A DNA stretch of 64,000 nt from BP-133 sp040756995 (GTDB taxonomy: Bacteria > Actinomycetota > Acidimicrobiia > IMCC26256 > BP-133): positions 1 through 64,000 of the forward strand of contig JBFLYK010000021.1 in NCBI GenBank assembly GCA_040756995.1. The letters run 5' to 3'. This document shows, piece by piece, positions 25,265-33,550 of the stretch. The first letter of the stretch is position 1; each line of letters starts with the position of its first letter. The notes under the pieces are model-generated. The model saw nothing but the letters and a program-made list of their open reading frames with translations, was not told the origin of the DNA and did not search any database. The position numbers and the translations under genes were made by a program.

Positions 25265-25915
25265 TCAGCGGCGGCGGTCTCGTCGGGGTGGCACCGCGGC
25301 GGTTGGCTTGGTTGGTGATACCGGGCTGGAGAGGAAGGAATCGACGACCGCGGCGACCACCGTGGGCGTCAGACGTTCTCCCGACGCCAGTCGCCGGTAC
25401 AGCAGCGGGCCCAACAGGCGCGCCATGGCGAGGTCGACGTCGAGGGTGGCAGGGAGATCGCCGTCGTCGATACCGTCACAGAGGCATTGGCGCAGCACCC
25501 GGGAGATCTCGGCGACCACGCTGTGCTTGACCGGGGCCAGTTCCGGGTCGTAGAGGGAGCGTTCCATCAGGACGGCGAGGACGCCGGCCAGGGTCGGGGC
25601 GCCGAGTTGGCGGCGGAGGGCATCGAGTTCGGCGATGAGGTCTTGGCGTAACCGGCCGGTGGGGCGGCTGTGGCTCATCTCGGCTTCCCGGCGGAGCACG
25701 TCGTGGAGCAAATCGGCGCAGGAGGGCCAGTGGCGGTACACGGTGGCTCGGGCCACCCCACTGGCCGCCGCCACCCGCAGGTGGGTCACCGCGTCCCACC
25801 CTTCCTCGAGCAGCAGGTTCCTGGCCACGGCGAGGACGACCCCCCGGGTGCGTTCCACCCGCACGTCGGTTCCGGCACCGGCCGCTGTGGGCTCGCCCCG
25901 CTCCTTGGGCCTCAT
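25265..25915 (-). CDS. TetR-family regulator, divergent from the efflux pump
   Basis: About 216 residues. ATG 25915 begins MRPKERG. The helix-turn-helix is HLRVAAASGVARATVYRHW, and the C-terminal part is helical with DPELAPVKHSVVAEISRVL. It faces the DHA2 pump gene across a 99-base intergenic region with a perfect palindrome, the standard layout of a local repressor of a drug or metabolite pump. The long upstream extension of this frame (to 27109) is antisense to the pump gene and is rejected. Confidence 0.85.
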   Translation of the reverse strand: MRPKERGEPTAAGAGTDVRVERTRGVVLAVARNLLLEEGWDAVTHLRVAAASGVARATVYRHWPSCADLLHDVLRREAEMSHSRPTGRLRQDLIAELDALRRQLGAPTLAGVLAVLMERSLYDPELAPVKHSVVAEISRVLRQCLCDGIDDGDLPATLDVDLAMARLLGPLLYRRLASGERLTPTVVAAVVDSFLSSPVSPTKPTAAVPPRRDRRR

Positions 25916-25970
25916 CTGCGGATCGTACCGATGGCCACCGACCACGAAGACAGCATTACACTCCCGAAAC

Positions 25971-25985
25971 AAGACAAACTGTCTT
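25971..25985. promoter_or_regulatory. TetR-type operator in the pump/regulator intergenic region
   Basis: AAGACA-AAC-TGTCTT is a perfect inverted repeat with 6-base arms, in an AT-rich stretch ending TTATAT (25984-25989). It lies 30 bases before the pump ATG at 26015 and 55 bases before the regulator ATG at 25915. It is the obvious binding site for the divergent TetR protein. It would allow repression of both genes. Confidence 0.65.
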
Positions 25986-26014
25986 ATATCGCTGGAGAGC
26001 GAGGACGGGGTGCG

Positions 26015-27619
26015 ATGCTGTCTCGACGGCCGGCAGGACCCCACGCAGTAGCGCTTCGGCGCACTGAGTGGGTTCTTCTTCCGATGTGCCTGGCGGTGAT
26101 GCTGGTCGTCGGTGGGATGACCAGCCTCAACCTGGCTCTTCCCGACATCGGGCTGGGTCTCGGCGCCGACCAGGCCGAGTTGCAATGGATCGTCGACGGC
26201 TACGCCTTGACCCTCTCCGCCCTGGTGCTGCCCGGCGGGGCGCTCGGCGACCGTTTCGGCCGCAAACACATGATGCTGCTCGGTCTCCTCACCCTCCTGG
26301 CCGCCCTGGCCTGGGGGGCAGGGGCGGGCAGCCCCGTCGAACTTCTCGGCGCCCGCATGCTGGCCGGGGCCGGCGCCGCCCTGGTCTTCCCGGCCACGCT
26401 GTCGACGATCACCGCCGTGTTCCCTGCTGACCGGCGGGGGCTTGGCATCGCCCTGTGGGCGGCGTCGGCCACCATCGGCGGGATCGTCGGTCTGATCGGT
26501 TCGGGGGCCCTGGTCGAGTCGTACTGGTGGGGTTCGGTGTTCGTCGCCACCGGCGCCGTGGCGGTGGCGACCCTGGTCCTCACCGCCGCGCTCGTCCCCA
26601 ACAGCGCCGATCCCGATCACGCTCACCTCGACCCGCTCGGCGCAGTCCTCTCCGCGGCGGCGGTCGGGGGGCTCGTCCTCGGCGTGACCGAAGGGCCGGT
26701 GCGAGGCTGGAGCGACCGGCTGACCATGGCCGGCCTGGCCACCGGGATCATCGCCGCCGCCGGGTTCATCCGCTGGGAACTCCACTCCCGCCGGCCACTC
26801 CTCGACGTGCGGGTCTTCGCCCATCGGGGCTTCGCCGCCGGTGCGGTGGCGGTGGCCACCCAGTTCTTCGCTGTCTTCGGGCTCATGTTCCTCACCGTCC
26901 AGTACCTCTCCTTCGTGCTCGGCTACGGCCAACTCGAAAGCGGCGTCGCCCTCGCTCCCCTCGGCGCCCTCTGCGTCCCCGCCGCCCTCCTCGCCGAGCC
27001 GCTGACCCGCCGCTACGGGCGAGGCCGCATCAGCGCCGCCGGGATGGCCATCACCGCCCTCGGCACGCTCGTCCTGGTCCCCATGAGCACCGCCAGCAGC
27101 TACTGGCAACTCTGCGCCGGACTCCTCGTCATCAGCGCTGGTTTCGGTCTCGCCGCCACCCCCGCTACCGCCGCCATCGTCGGTGCCCTACCCGCCGCCA
27201 AACAAGGCGTCGCCTCCGCCATCAACGACGTCTCCCGAGAACTCGGCGGCGCTCTGGGCATCGCCGCCATCGGCTCCGCCTTCAACGGCCCCTACCGAGC
27301 CACCATCGCCGCCTCCGCCGCCATCCCCACCCAACTGTCAGGGCTGGCCAAAGACTCCGTCGCCGCCGGGCTGCACACCGCCGCCGGTCTTGGCCCGGCC
27401 GGCGGCCCCATGGCCAACGCCGTCCGCAACGCCTTCATGCACGGCTGGGGCATCGCCATGACCACGGCCGCCGCCGCCCTCATCGCCGGAGCCGTCCTCG
27501 TCGCCGCCCGCACCCCCAAGTCCGCCGACCACGACCTCCTCGACGACACCCTCGACCTCACCGACCCCTCCCCGCCGTCCTTGACCCCGGCCAGCGTCAC
27601 CCAGGCCGCCTCAACCTGA
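26015..27619 (+). CDS. DHA2-type (EmrB/QacA) MFS efflux transporter
   Basis: About 534 residues with the hydrophobicity expected of 14 membrane helices. Motif A is present after helix 2 (GDRFGRKHMM), and helix 1 carries LNLALPDIGLGLG with the family pattern QWIVDGYAL following. Such pumps export drugs, dyes or toxic metabolites using proton motive force. The start is ATG 26015, with a weak GAGAGCGAGG upstream. The longer open frame to 25670 crosses the operator and the regulator gene and is rejected. Regulation is probably by the divergent TetR protein. Confidence 0.88.
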   Translation: MLSRRPAGPHAVALRRTEWVLLPMCLAVMLVVGGMTSLNLALPDIGLGLGADQAELQWIVDGYALTLSALVLPGGALGDRFGRKHMMLLGLLTLLAALAWGAGAGSPVELLGARMLAGAGAALVFPATLSTITAVFPADRRGLGIALWAASATIGGIVGLIGSGALVESYWWGSVFVATGAVAVATLVLTAALVPNSADPDHAHLDPLGAVLSAAAVGGLVLGVTEGPVRGWSDRLTMAGLATGIIAAAGFIRWELHSRRPLLDVRVFAHRGFAAGAVAVATQFFAVFGLMFLTVQYLSFVLGYGQLESGVALAPLGALCVPAALLAEPLTRRYGRGRISAAGMAITALGTLVLVPMSTASSYWQLCAGLLVISAGFGLAATPATAAIVGALPAAKQGVASAINDVSRELGGALGIAAIGSAFNGPYRATIAASAAIPTQLSGLAKDSVAAGLHTAAGLGPAGGPMANAVRNAFMHGWGIAMTTAAAALIAGAVLVAARTPKSADHDLLDDTLDLTDPSPPSLTPASVTQAAST

Positions 27620-27832
27620 CCCAAGTGGTTCACCCCGGACCGATGCACGCGGAGTCCAACCGGAGCGGTGCGCCAGGAGGACGCACCGCCGACAGGGCCG
27701 TGTCAGTGGGTAGCGGCAGGGCCAGGCGGTTACGAGCCGGCGGCGGATCCCCCGCCAAAGTTGGATCACCCCCATCCCAACCTTCGCCCCGGCGACCCCG
27801 GATGGTGCTTCTCACGTCCACGAGGTGAACAC

Positions 27833-28257
27833 ATGCGTGCCAGGAACATGCCCCTTCGGGCCGCCGCCGCTGGTGTCCTCCTCCTCTCCGGGCTGTCCAA
27901 ACGGGCCCTCAACGACGAGGAAGCCAACCGTCTCCACGCCCTGACCGTCGAGGCCTTCCCCCAACTCGCCCCCCTCGAACCCGAGTCGCTGGTCGACCTG
28001 CTGGCGCGAGCCGAGATCGCGTTGGGCAGCTCGCTGTTGATCCCGCTGGTGCCCTCCGGGATCCTCGGCGCTGGCCTGGTCGGATTCGCGGCGGGGTTAC
28101 TGCGGGTCTACTGGACGGCACCTGGCCTGCACCAACCCGGCCGGCTCCGTCCGACCGACCACTGGGCGCCTCCCTCGCCAAGGACATCTGGCTGGCCGCC
28201 AGCACCGGCGCGGCGCTGATGCTCGACCGCGGCCCCGACGACGCGGCGTCAGCCTAA
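27833..28257 (+). pseudogene. Small membrane protein gene with an apparent frameshift
   Basis: GAGGTGA precedes ATG 27833. The frame gives a hydrophobic, actinobacterial-looking protein (RAAAAGVLLLSGLSKRALND, then LLARAEIALGSSLLIPLVPS, GLLRVYW) up to about 28162, then becomes Pro/Arg-rich and stops at 28219. In the frame one base earlier the natural-looking continuation GASLAKDIWLAASTGAALML appears and ends at TAA 28255-28257. A one-base deletion near 28164 would explain this. Function unknown; the membrane segments suggest a DoxX-like or small integral protein. Confidence 0.5.
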
Positions 28258-28592
28258 ACGGCTCGCCGCTCAGGCGGTGCGCACCGGCGGATACTTCAAG
28301 GCCAGCGGCGAGGGTGCACCGATGAAGGTCGAGACCGAGTTCAGCGCCGGGAACTCTGCATCTCTGTGGGTCCGGCGATCGGGGTCCCGGTCCGCGCCAG
28401 CCCCAGATCGGCTGGTCGTAAGCGCGGGTCGGGCGGCCATGGAGAGCCGCCTCTGGAACCAGCTTTCGGCGGCCGGTCACACTCACTCGCCGGGGACGAC
28501 CATCCGACAGGCGGTCGCCTGGGCCGGGCGTTGAGCTGGCATTCCTCGTCGAGGAGTTCGACGCCCGCCTTCGTGGCTGGGGAACTACTTCT
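28258..28592. other. Intergenic stretch without a supported gene
   Basis: These 335 bases separate the frameshifted gene from the end of the short-chain dehydrogenase gene. Open frames cross it on both strands, but their translations are Arg/Ser/Pro-rich without start signals. No hairpin, repeat or promoter stands out. Confidence 0.5.
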
Positions 28593-29390
28593 TTAGTTCG
28601 CGTCCACCTGCTCCAGAATCCCGCGCGGTGACAGGGAGACGCCTCCGTCGAGGATGAGGACCTGGCCGGTGATCCATGAGGCGGCGTCGGAGACGAGGAA
28701 CAGGGCGGCCGCGGCGACATCCTCGGGCGTGCCGAGTCTGCGGAGTGGGTATTGGGCGGCGAGGGTCTCGTCGCCGTTTTCCCAGAACACTTTGGCGAAG
28801 TCGGTTTTGACGACGGCGGGGGCGATGGCGTTGACCCGCACGGTGGGGGCGAGTTCGATGGCCAGTTGCCGGGTGAGATGGATGAGCGCGGCTTTGGAGA
28901 CGTTGTAGGCGCCGATCATCGGTGTGACCTGGAGCCCGCCGAGCGACGCCAGGTTCAAGATGGTGCCGCCGTGCTCGGCCATCCATGCCCCCCATGCGAG
29001 GCGGCTGCAGCGGAGCGGCCCTTCCAGGTTGACCTGCCACACTTTTGCGGCGGCGGTGGGTTCGGCTTCGGCCAGTGGGCCGTACTGCGGGTTGGTGGCG
29101 GCGCAGTTGACGAGGATGTCGAGTCGCCCGAAGGCGTCGAGGCAGCGGGCCACGGCGGCCTGCGCGATCCCTTCGTCGGCGGCGGAACCGGCCACCCCAA
29201 TCGCCCGTGCGTCGCCTGCGAGGCGTTCCAGTGCAGCGTTGAGGGGCTCGGGCTTGCGGGCGTTGAGGCAGACGGAAGCGCCGGCGGTGACGAGGGCTTC
29301 GGCGATGGCAAGGCCGATCCCTCGGCTGGCGCCGGTGATGAGGGCCGCTTTGCCGTCGAGCCGTGCGAGACGGGCCAGGTCGATGCTCAT
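28593..29390 (-). CDS. Short-chain dehydrogenase/reductase (SDR)
   Basis: About 265 residues, classical SDR length. Cofactor motif TGASRGIG near residue 19, the NNAG-equivalent NCAATN near 93, catalytic Ser in LNLASLGG, and the YNVSK active-site motif near 160. The C-terminal DAASWITGQVLILDGG is typical. It oxidises or reduces a hydroxy/keto group with NAD(P)H. It is divergent from the TetR gene at 29520 and so is a candidate target of it. The substrate is unknown; fatty-acyl or steroid-like alcohols fit the neighbourhood. Confidence 0.88.
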   Translation of the reverse strand: MSIDLARLARLDGKAALITGASRGIGLAIAEALVTAGASVCLNARKPEPLNAALERLAGDARAIGVAGSAADEGIAQAAVARCLDAFGRLDILVNCAATNPQYGPLAEAEPTAAAKVWQVNLEGPLRCSRLAWGAWMAEHGGTILNLASLGGLQVTPMIGAYNVSKAALIHLTRQLAIELAPTVRVNAIAPAVVKTDFAKVFWENGDETLAAQYPLRRLGTPEDVAAAALFLVSDAASWITGQVLILDGGVSLSPRGILEQVDAN

Positions 29391-29437
29391 TCGCGGCCTG
29401 CCATCTGAGTGACGCCCCCACCCGAAGCCTTGTGGCT

Positions 29438-29493
29438 GTTCATGATGCGTGTCTCATCGTTATGAACTATCCTGTCATGTAAACTGAGATGAC
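29438..29493. promoter_or_regulatory. Divergent promoter region with two inverted repeats
   Basis: The 129-base gap between the SDR gene (start 29390) and the TetR gene (start 29520) is AT-rich for this genome. GTTCAT (29438-29443) pairs with ATGAAC (29462-29467), and GTCAT (29474-29478) pairs with ATGAC (29489-29493). Either could be the TetR operator; the second, with its 10-base spacer, is nearer the regulator start. Confidence 0.45.
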
Positions 29494-29519
29494 TTGTCAC
29501 ACCGGCGGAAAGGCGTTTT

Positions 29520-30179
29520 ATGGCGGTCAAGGTGCGGTCTCGGGATCGGCTCTTGACAGCCGCGGTCCGGCTGTTCGATGGGCGAGGCTACGGGTCGGTC
29601 ACCATGGGGGAAATCGCCGAGGAAGCGGGCGTCTCCCGGCCGACGCTCTATCGGCACTTCACCTCCAAGGAAGACATCTTGTGGGCGTTGACCGAACAGG
29701 CGGGTGAGCACACGTCGCAGATCATCACCACGGTGGCGTCCTCGAGCGCATCGCCGGCGGAACAGTTGCGCACGCTGATCTCGAACCATGCCAAAGTGCT
29801 GGTGCAGCACCGGGTGGTGTTTCGTTTGACATTGCGGACGCAACTGGAGCTGAGCGAGGATCGCCGCAAGCAGCTGGCCGATGCTCAGCGGCAGTACCTG
29901 CACGTCACGGCCAACATCATCGAAGCCGGTATGCGCCAGGGAGAGTTCCGATCGGTGCACGCCTTGACGGCGGCGGAGGGCATCCTGGGGATGACCCAGA
30001 GCGTGATCGACTGGTATCGGGAGCGCGGGCCGCTGCCGCTCGACCGGGTCGCCGAACAGTTCGTCGACATCGTCCTCACCGGCTTGCTGGCACCGGGCGA
30101 GGTTGACCTGCGGGCCGAGGCTGGCTCCTCCGACGGACGAGATCGTCGGGCGCGCCCGGCGACCAAACGGGGCGGTTAG
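29520..30179 (+). CDS. TetR-family regulator
   Basis: About 219 residues. MAVKVRSRDRLLTAAVRLF opens the first helix and the helix-turn-helix is TMGEIAEEAGVSRPTLYRHF. The ligand domain is all helical. The C-terminal tail is charged (SSDGRDRRARPATKRGG). GCGGAAAGG lies 8-10 bases before the ATG. It is divergent from the SDR gene and converges on the end of the large catabolic unit, with stop codons overlapping by three bases at 30177-30179. It may control either. Confidence 0.85.
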   Translation: MAVKVRSRDRLLTAAVRLFDGRGYGSVTMGEIAEEAGVSRPTLYRHFTSKEDILWALTEQAGEHTSQIITTVASSSASPAEQLRTLISNHAKVLVQHRVVFRLTLRTQLELSEDRRKQLADAQRQYLHVTANIIEAGMRQGEFRSVHALTAAEGILGMTQSVIDWYRERGPLPLDRVAEQFVDIVLTGLLAPGEVDLRAEAGSSDGRDRRARPATKRGG

Positions 30180-30601
30180 CACTGGTCGCTTGGGCCTTCA
30201 GGCCGGACGATCGCCCCTTCGACGATACGTTCACCTGAAGCCTCGATGCGGAACTGCCACCCGTCCTCATCGGGATGGAGGGCGACGGTGATCTCGGCGC
30301 CCACCGGGGCGGGGCGCAAGAACCGGACGTCGCGGAGGCTGAGGGCCTCGCCGGGGTGGCGGCGCGCCGCCTCGAGGGCCACTGCCACGGACAGCATGCC
30401 GTGGGCGACGGCGGCGGGGAGTCCGGCGGCGCGGGCGGCGCGGTCGTCGAGATGGATCGGATTGGTGTCGGCCGTGGCCTCCGCGTAGTCCGCCACGGCG
30501 CCCCGGTCGAGGGTTCGCTGCTGCCGCCCGGGCGGGGGCGCGGTTCCGGGTTCGCCGGTTGCGGTGGGATCGCTCGACGTCGGGCTTGAGGAGGGGGTCA
30601 T
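30176..30601 (-). CDS. MaoC-like hotdog hydratase (C-terminal type), distal pair
   Basis: About 141 residues. The hydratase-2 pattern is visible: YAEATADTNPIHLDDRAAR..GLPAAVAHGML, with the Asp/His pair (D-x-N-P-I-H) of (R)-specific enoyl-CoA hydratases. ATG 30601 overlaps the stop of the partner gene (ATGA); the earlier in-frame start lies inside that partner. Together with the preceding hotdog protein it probably makes a heteromeric double-hotdog hydratase for bulky acyl-CoA. Last gene of the 15-gene unit. Confidence 0.8.
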   Translation of the reverse strand: MTPSSSPTSSDPTATGEPGTAPPPGRQQRTLDRGAVADYAEATADTNPIHLDDRAARAAGLPAAVAHGMLSVAVALEAARRHPGEALSLRDVRFLRPAPVGAEITVALHPDEDGWQFRIEASGERIVEGAIVRPEGPSDQC

Positions 30602-30993
30602 AGGAGTACCTGGCCGTGCATGACGGCGTCGAAGCATGGTTGGTCGTCGCAGACCCCGCTGAAGCGGATCGAGAAGCGCCAGCCTCGCCGGGCGTTCTCG
30701 CCCCCGGTGATCTCGCCGCTGATGTGGACCGGCCGGCCGGGATGGGGCCGGCGGTGCACGGTGAGGTCCTGTCCGAGGTGCAGCGTGCCGGGAACCCGGT
30801 CGAAGGTCTGATCGAAGGCGGCGATGCAGGCGGCGACGAGGAGCGGCTCGGGCACGACCGCGGGGGTGTCGATCCCGACCGCCCGCCCGTATGCCTCGAG
30901 CTGGGGCTGGTTGAACGTCACGTCGGTGGGAACGAGCGGCCCGCCGCGGCGGAGGCGTTCGACGAGCAGGGCGGGAGTGGGGCCGGTGCTCAC
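30598..30993 (-). CDS. FAS1-like hotdog dehydratase subunit, distal pair
   Basis: About 131 residues with the N-terminal MaoC-like hotdog pattern (LVPTDVTFNQPQLEAYGRAV, then LHLGQDLTVHRRPHPG). It lacks the catalytic Asp/His motif, so it is the structural half that completes a double hotdog with the next gene. Such split pairs are known from steroid and other bulky acyl-CoA degradation. Its start overlaps the stop of the E3 gene (30990) and its stop overlaps the next start. Confidence 0.75.
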   Translation of the reverse strand: MSTGPTPALLVERLRRGGPLVPTDVTFNQPQLEAYGRAVGIDTPAVVPEPLLVAACIAAFDQTFDRVPGTLHLGQDLTVHRRPHPGRPVHISGEITGGENARRGWRFSIRFSGVCDDQPCFDAVMHGQVLL

Positions 30994-32282
30994 CAGTTGC
31001 CGTCCAGCTGCCGATGGGCGTCGAGGACCGCCGCCCGGACCGTTTCGCTCAATGTCGGGTGCGGGAACACGAGCCAGGTGGCGTCGTGGATGCCGGCTTC
31101 GAAGTCGACCAGGGCGGCGGCGAGGGCGGCGAGCTCGGGGGCGCCGTCGCCGACGATGTGGACGCCGAGGAGGCGGCCCGTGGCTCGCTCGGCGACGACC
31201 TTGGTGAGGCCGCCGAGACCGGCGATGTCGGCCATGGGGTTGGCCGACCAGGGGGCTCGCCCTTCGACGGCGTTGATGCCGGCGGCGGCCGCCTCGACGG
31301 CGGTGAGACCCACGGCGGCAACCGCCGGGCTGGTGTACACGCAGCGGGCAACGGCGCCGATGGCGGGAGGGGATGCCCCGGGCGCGGCGGAAGCGGCGGC
31401 CTGGCCCATGGCGCTGGCCTGGTGGGCGAAGCCGCCGCCGGCACGGTCGCCGATCTCATGGATTCGGGTTTCGGGTGGGAGTGGCCAATCAGCGGCGTTG
31501 GGCTGGCGGCCGACGGCGAGGAGGACGGCCTCGGCGGTCAGCACTCGCCCGTCCGCCAGCCGCACGGAACGGCCGTCGGAGCCGGAGTCGACGCCGCCGA
31601 CGGCGACGCCGAGATGGATGCTGACTCCCCGGGCGGCCAGTGCGTCGGCCAGGGAGCCGGCGAGGTCGGTGTCCTCACCGGGAAGCAGTTGAGGGGCGGC
31701 TTCGACGAGCGTGACAGCGGTGCCCAGGCCGCAGAAAGCGTCGGCCAGCTCCGCACCGACGGCGCCGCCGCCGATGACGACGAGGCTGGCCGGCGGCGCT
31801 TCGAGCGTGAAGATATCGTCGCTGGTGAGGACGGCGTCGCCGTTGACGGGGAACGGCGCTGGGCAGGGTCGCGATCCGGTGGCGAGCACCAGGTGGTCGG
31901 GAAGGACGACCCGTTCGTCGCCGCCGGTGGTGGTGGTGGTGGTGACCGCTACCCCGGCCGGATGCGGCCGGGCTTCACCGTGGACGACCTCGACGCCGGC
32001 GCGCCGCAGCGTGGCCGCCGCGCCCCGTTCGTGCCGGGCCACGGTGGCGCTCAGGTCGCGGCGGAACTCTTTCCAGGCCACTCCCGCATCGCCATCGCCG
32101 TGGCGGTGTGCCCGGTCGAGCAGCAGCTTGGCGGGGATGCAACCGACGTGGAGGCAGGCGCCGCCGAGGCCGTCCCGTTCCACCAGCATCGTCGGTCGGC
32201 CGGAGCGGGCGAACCACGTGGCTGCTTCGATCCCGCCCGGTCCTCCGCCCACGACGAGGCAGCCGACGCGTTCTGGGCTCAC
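30990..32282 (-). CDS. Dihydrolipoamide dehydrogenase (E3)
   Basis: About 430 residues, slightly short for E3 (about 460). FAD-binding VVGGGPGGIEAA at the N-terminus, redox-active disulfide in GGACLHVGCIPAK near residues 41-53, NAD-binding VVIGGGAVGAELA near 170-182, and the C-terminal catalytic HPTLSE. It reoxidises the lipoyl groups of the E2 encoded just upstream, passing electrons to NAD+. GTG 32282 overlaps the E2 stop. The interface region between the NAD and dimer domains is shortened. Confidence 0.92.
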   Translation of the reverse strand: MSPERVGCLVVGGGPGGIEAATWFARSGRPTMLVERDGLGGACLHVGCIPAKLLLDRAHRHGDGDAGVAWKEFRRDLSATVARHERGAAATLRRAGVEVVHGEARPHPAGVAVTTTTTTGGDERVVLPDHLVLATGSRPCPAPFPVNGDAVLTSDDIFTLEAPPASLVVIGGGAVGAELADAFCGLGTAVTLVEAAPQLLPGEDTDLAGSLADALAARGVSIHLGVAVGGVDSGSDGRSVRLADGRVLTAEAVLLAVGRQPNAADWPLPPETRIHEIGDRAGGGFAHQASAMGQAAASAAPGASPPAIGAVARCVYTSPAVAAVGLTAVEAAAAGINAVEGRAPWSANPMADIAGLGGLTKVVAERATGRLLGVHIVGDGAPELAALAAALVDFEAGIHDATWLVFPHPTLSETVRAAVLDAHRQLDGNW

Positions 32283-33550
32283 AGCAGGACGCTCCCCGGG
32301 TCAGCGAAGGCGGCGGCGACGTCGTCGAGGAAGCGCGCCGCGGGGACGCCGTCGACGAGGCGGTGGTCGACGGTGAGCGACAGGCCGACGCTGGGCCCGT
32401 CGGGCGGCTCGTCGGCGATCCGGCCGAGGCCGAGGATGGCGATCTGGGGCCAGTTCAGGACGGGAGTGCCGAAATCGACGCCGTAGGCGCCGAGGTTGGT
32501 GAGCGTGAAGGTGCCGAACTCGACGTCGGTGGTGGAGAGGCGGCCGTGGCGGGCCGCCTCCACGAGCTGGCGGAGCCGGGCGGCGAGTTCCGCCACGCCA
32601 ACCCGGTCGGCGTCGCGGACGACGGGGGCGACCAGCCCGTCGTCGGTGTCGACGGCGATGGCCAGGTTGACGTGGCGGTAGCAGTCGGCGCCTTCGGCGG
32701 TGGCCCGGGCATTGATCGTCGGGTGGCGGGCGGCGACGGCGGCGACGAGCCGGGCGGCGACCTCGGTGACGGTGGGTCGCAGGTCGGGGTGGCGCCGCAC
32801 GGCGAGGTTTCGCAGTGCGAGGAGCCCGCCGCAGGGGGCAAACCGGTTGAGGGTGAGCGGCACGGCCCCGGCCCGGGCGGCCTCGAGGTGGCGGGCGACG
32901 GCTGCCCGCCGGCCGGACAGGCGGATCGTGCTGGCCGGTTCCAGGGCCGTCGCCAGCGGTTGCGGTGCCGTGCTGGGGCTGGGCCGCGCCGGTTCGGTGG
33001 CGTCGGCCCGGGCCAGAGCCTGTTCGACGTCAGCGGCGATGATCCGGCCCCCGGGGCCGGTACCGGTGACGGCGTTCAGGTCGACGGCGTGGTGTCTGGC
33101 CAGGGAACGGGCGGCCATGGAGGCGCGCAGCTCATGCCACGACGGCGGGGCGTGGCCGTTGTTGGCCGAACCGCCCGGCGGGGGCAGGCCGGCCGCACCG
33201 CCCGGCGGGGGCAGGCCGGCCGAACCGGCCGGGGCAGGCAGGCCGGCCGCACCGGCCCGGGCGGCCGTCTGCTGGTTCGTGTCCGGGTGCGGAGGACGGA
33301 TCGCCTCCTCGCCGGGCCCGTGGTGGAGCAGCCCGAGCGTCGCCCCGACGGGGACGACGTCGCCGGGTTGGGAGACCGGTTGGAGGTACCCGGCGTTTTC
33401 GGCGCAGATCTCGACTTCGACCTTGTCGGTTTCGACGACGAGGACAGGCTGGCCGGGTTCGACCGGCTGGCCGGGACCGGCCAACCACCGGACGACGACG
33501 GCTTCCTCCATGGTGAGGCCCAGCTTGGGCAGGGCGAGGGTGACGCTCAT
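32279..33550 (-). CDS. Dihydrolipoyl acyltransferase (E2) of a 2-oxoacid/acetoin-type complex
   Basis: About 423 residues. One lipoyl domain with the target Lys43 in VETDKVEVEI, a Gly/Ala/Pro linker containing a 9-residue repeat, a peripheral-subunit-binding domain (SMAARSLARHHAVDLN, GTGPGGRI), and a C-terminal acyltransferase domain ending in VDHRLVDGVPAARFL with the catalytic His and Asp. It transfers the acyl group formed by E1 to CoA. ATG 33550 overlaps the E1beta stop. Confidence 0.92.
   Translation of the reverse strand: MSVTLALPKLGLTMEEAVVVRWLAGPGQPVEPGQPVLVVETDKVEVEICAENAGYLQPVSQPGDVVPVGATLGLLHHGPGEEAIRPPHPDTNQQTAARAGAAGLPAPAGSAGLPPPGGAAGLPPPGGSANNGHAPPSWHELRASMAARSLARHHAVDLNAVTGTGPGGRIIAADVEQALARADATEPARPSPSTAPQPLATALEPASTIRLSGRRAAVARHLEAARAGAVPLTLNRFAPCGGLLALRNLAVRRHPDLRPTVTEVAARLVAAVAARHPTINARATAEGADCYRHVNLAIAVDTDDGLVAPVVRDADRVGVAELAARLRQLVEAARHGRLSTTDVEFGTFTLTNLGAYGVDFGTPVLNWPQIAILGLGRIADEPPDGPSVGLSLTVDHRLVDGVPAARFLDDVAAAFADPGSVLL
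33171..33251 (-). repeat. 27-bp tandem repeat in the E2 linker
   Basis: Three in-frame copies of a 27-base unit encode AGLPPPGG-type nonapeptides between the lipoyl and subunit-binding domains. Two copies are nearly identical (starting at 33171 and 33198) and the third is degenerate. The repeat lengthens the flexible arm of the lipoyl domain and is likely variable by slippage. Confidence 0.75.
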
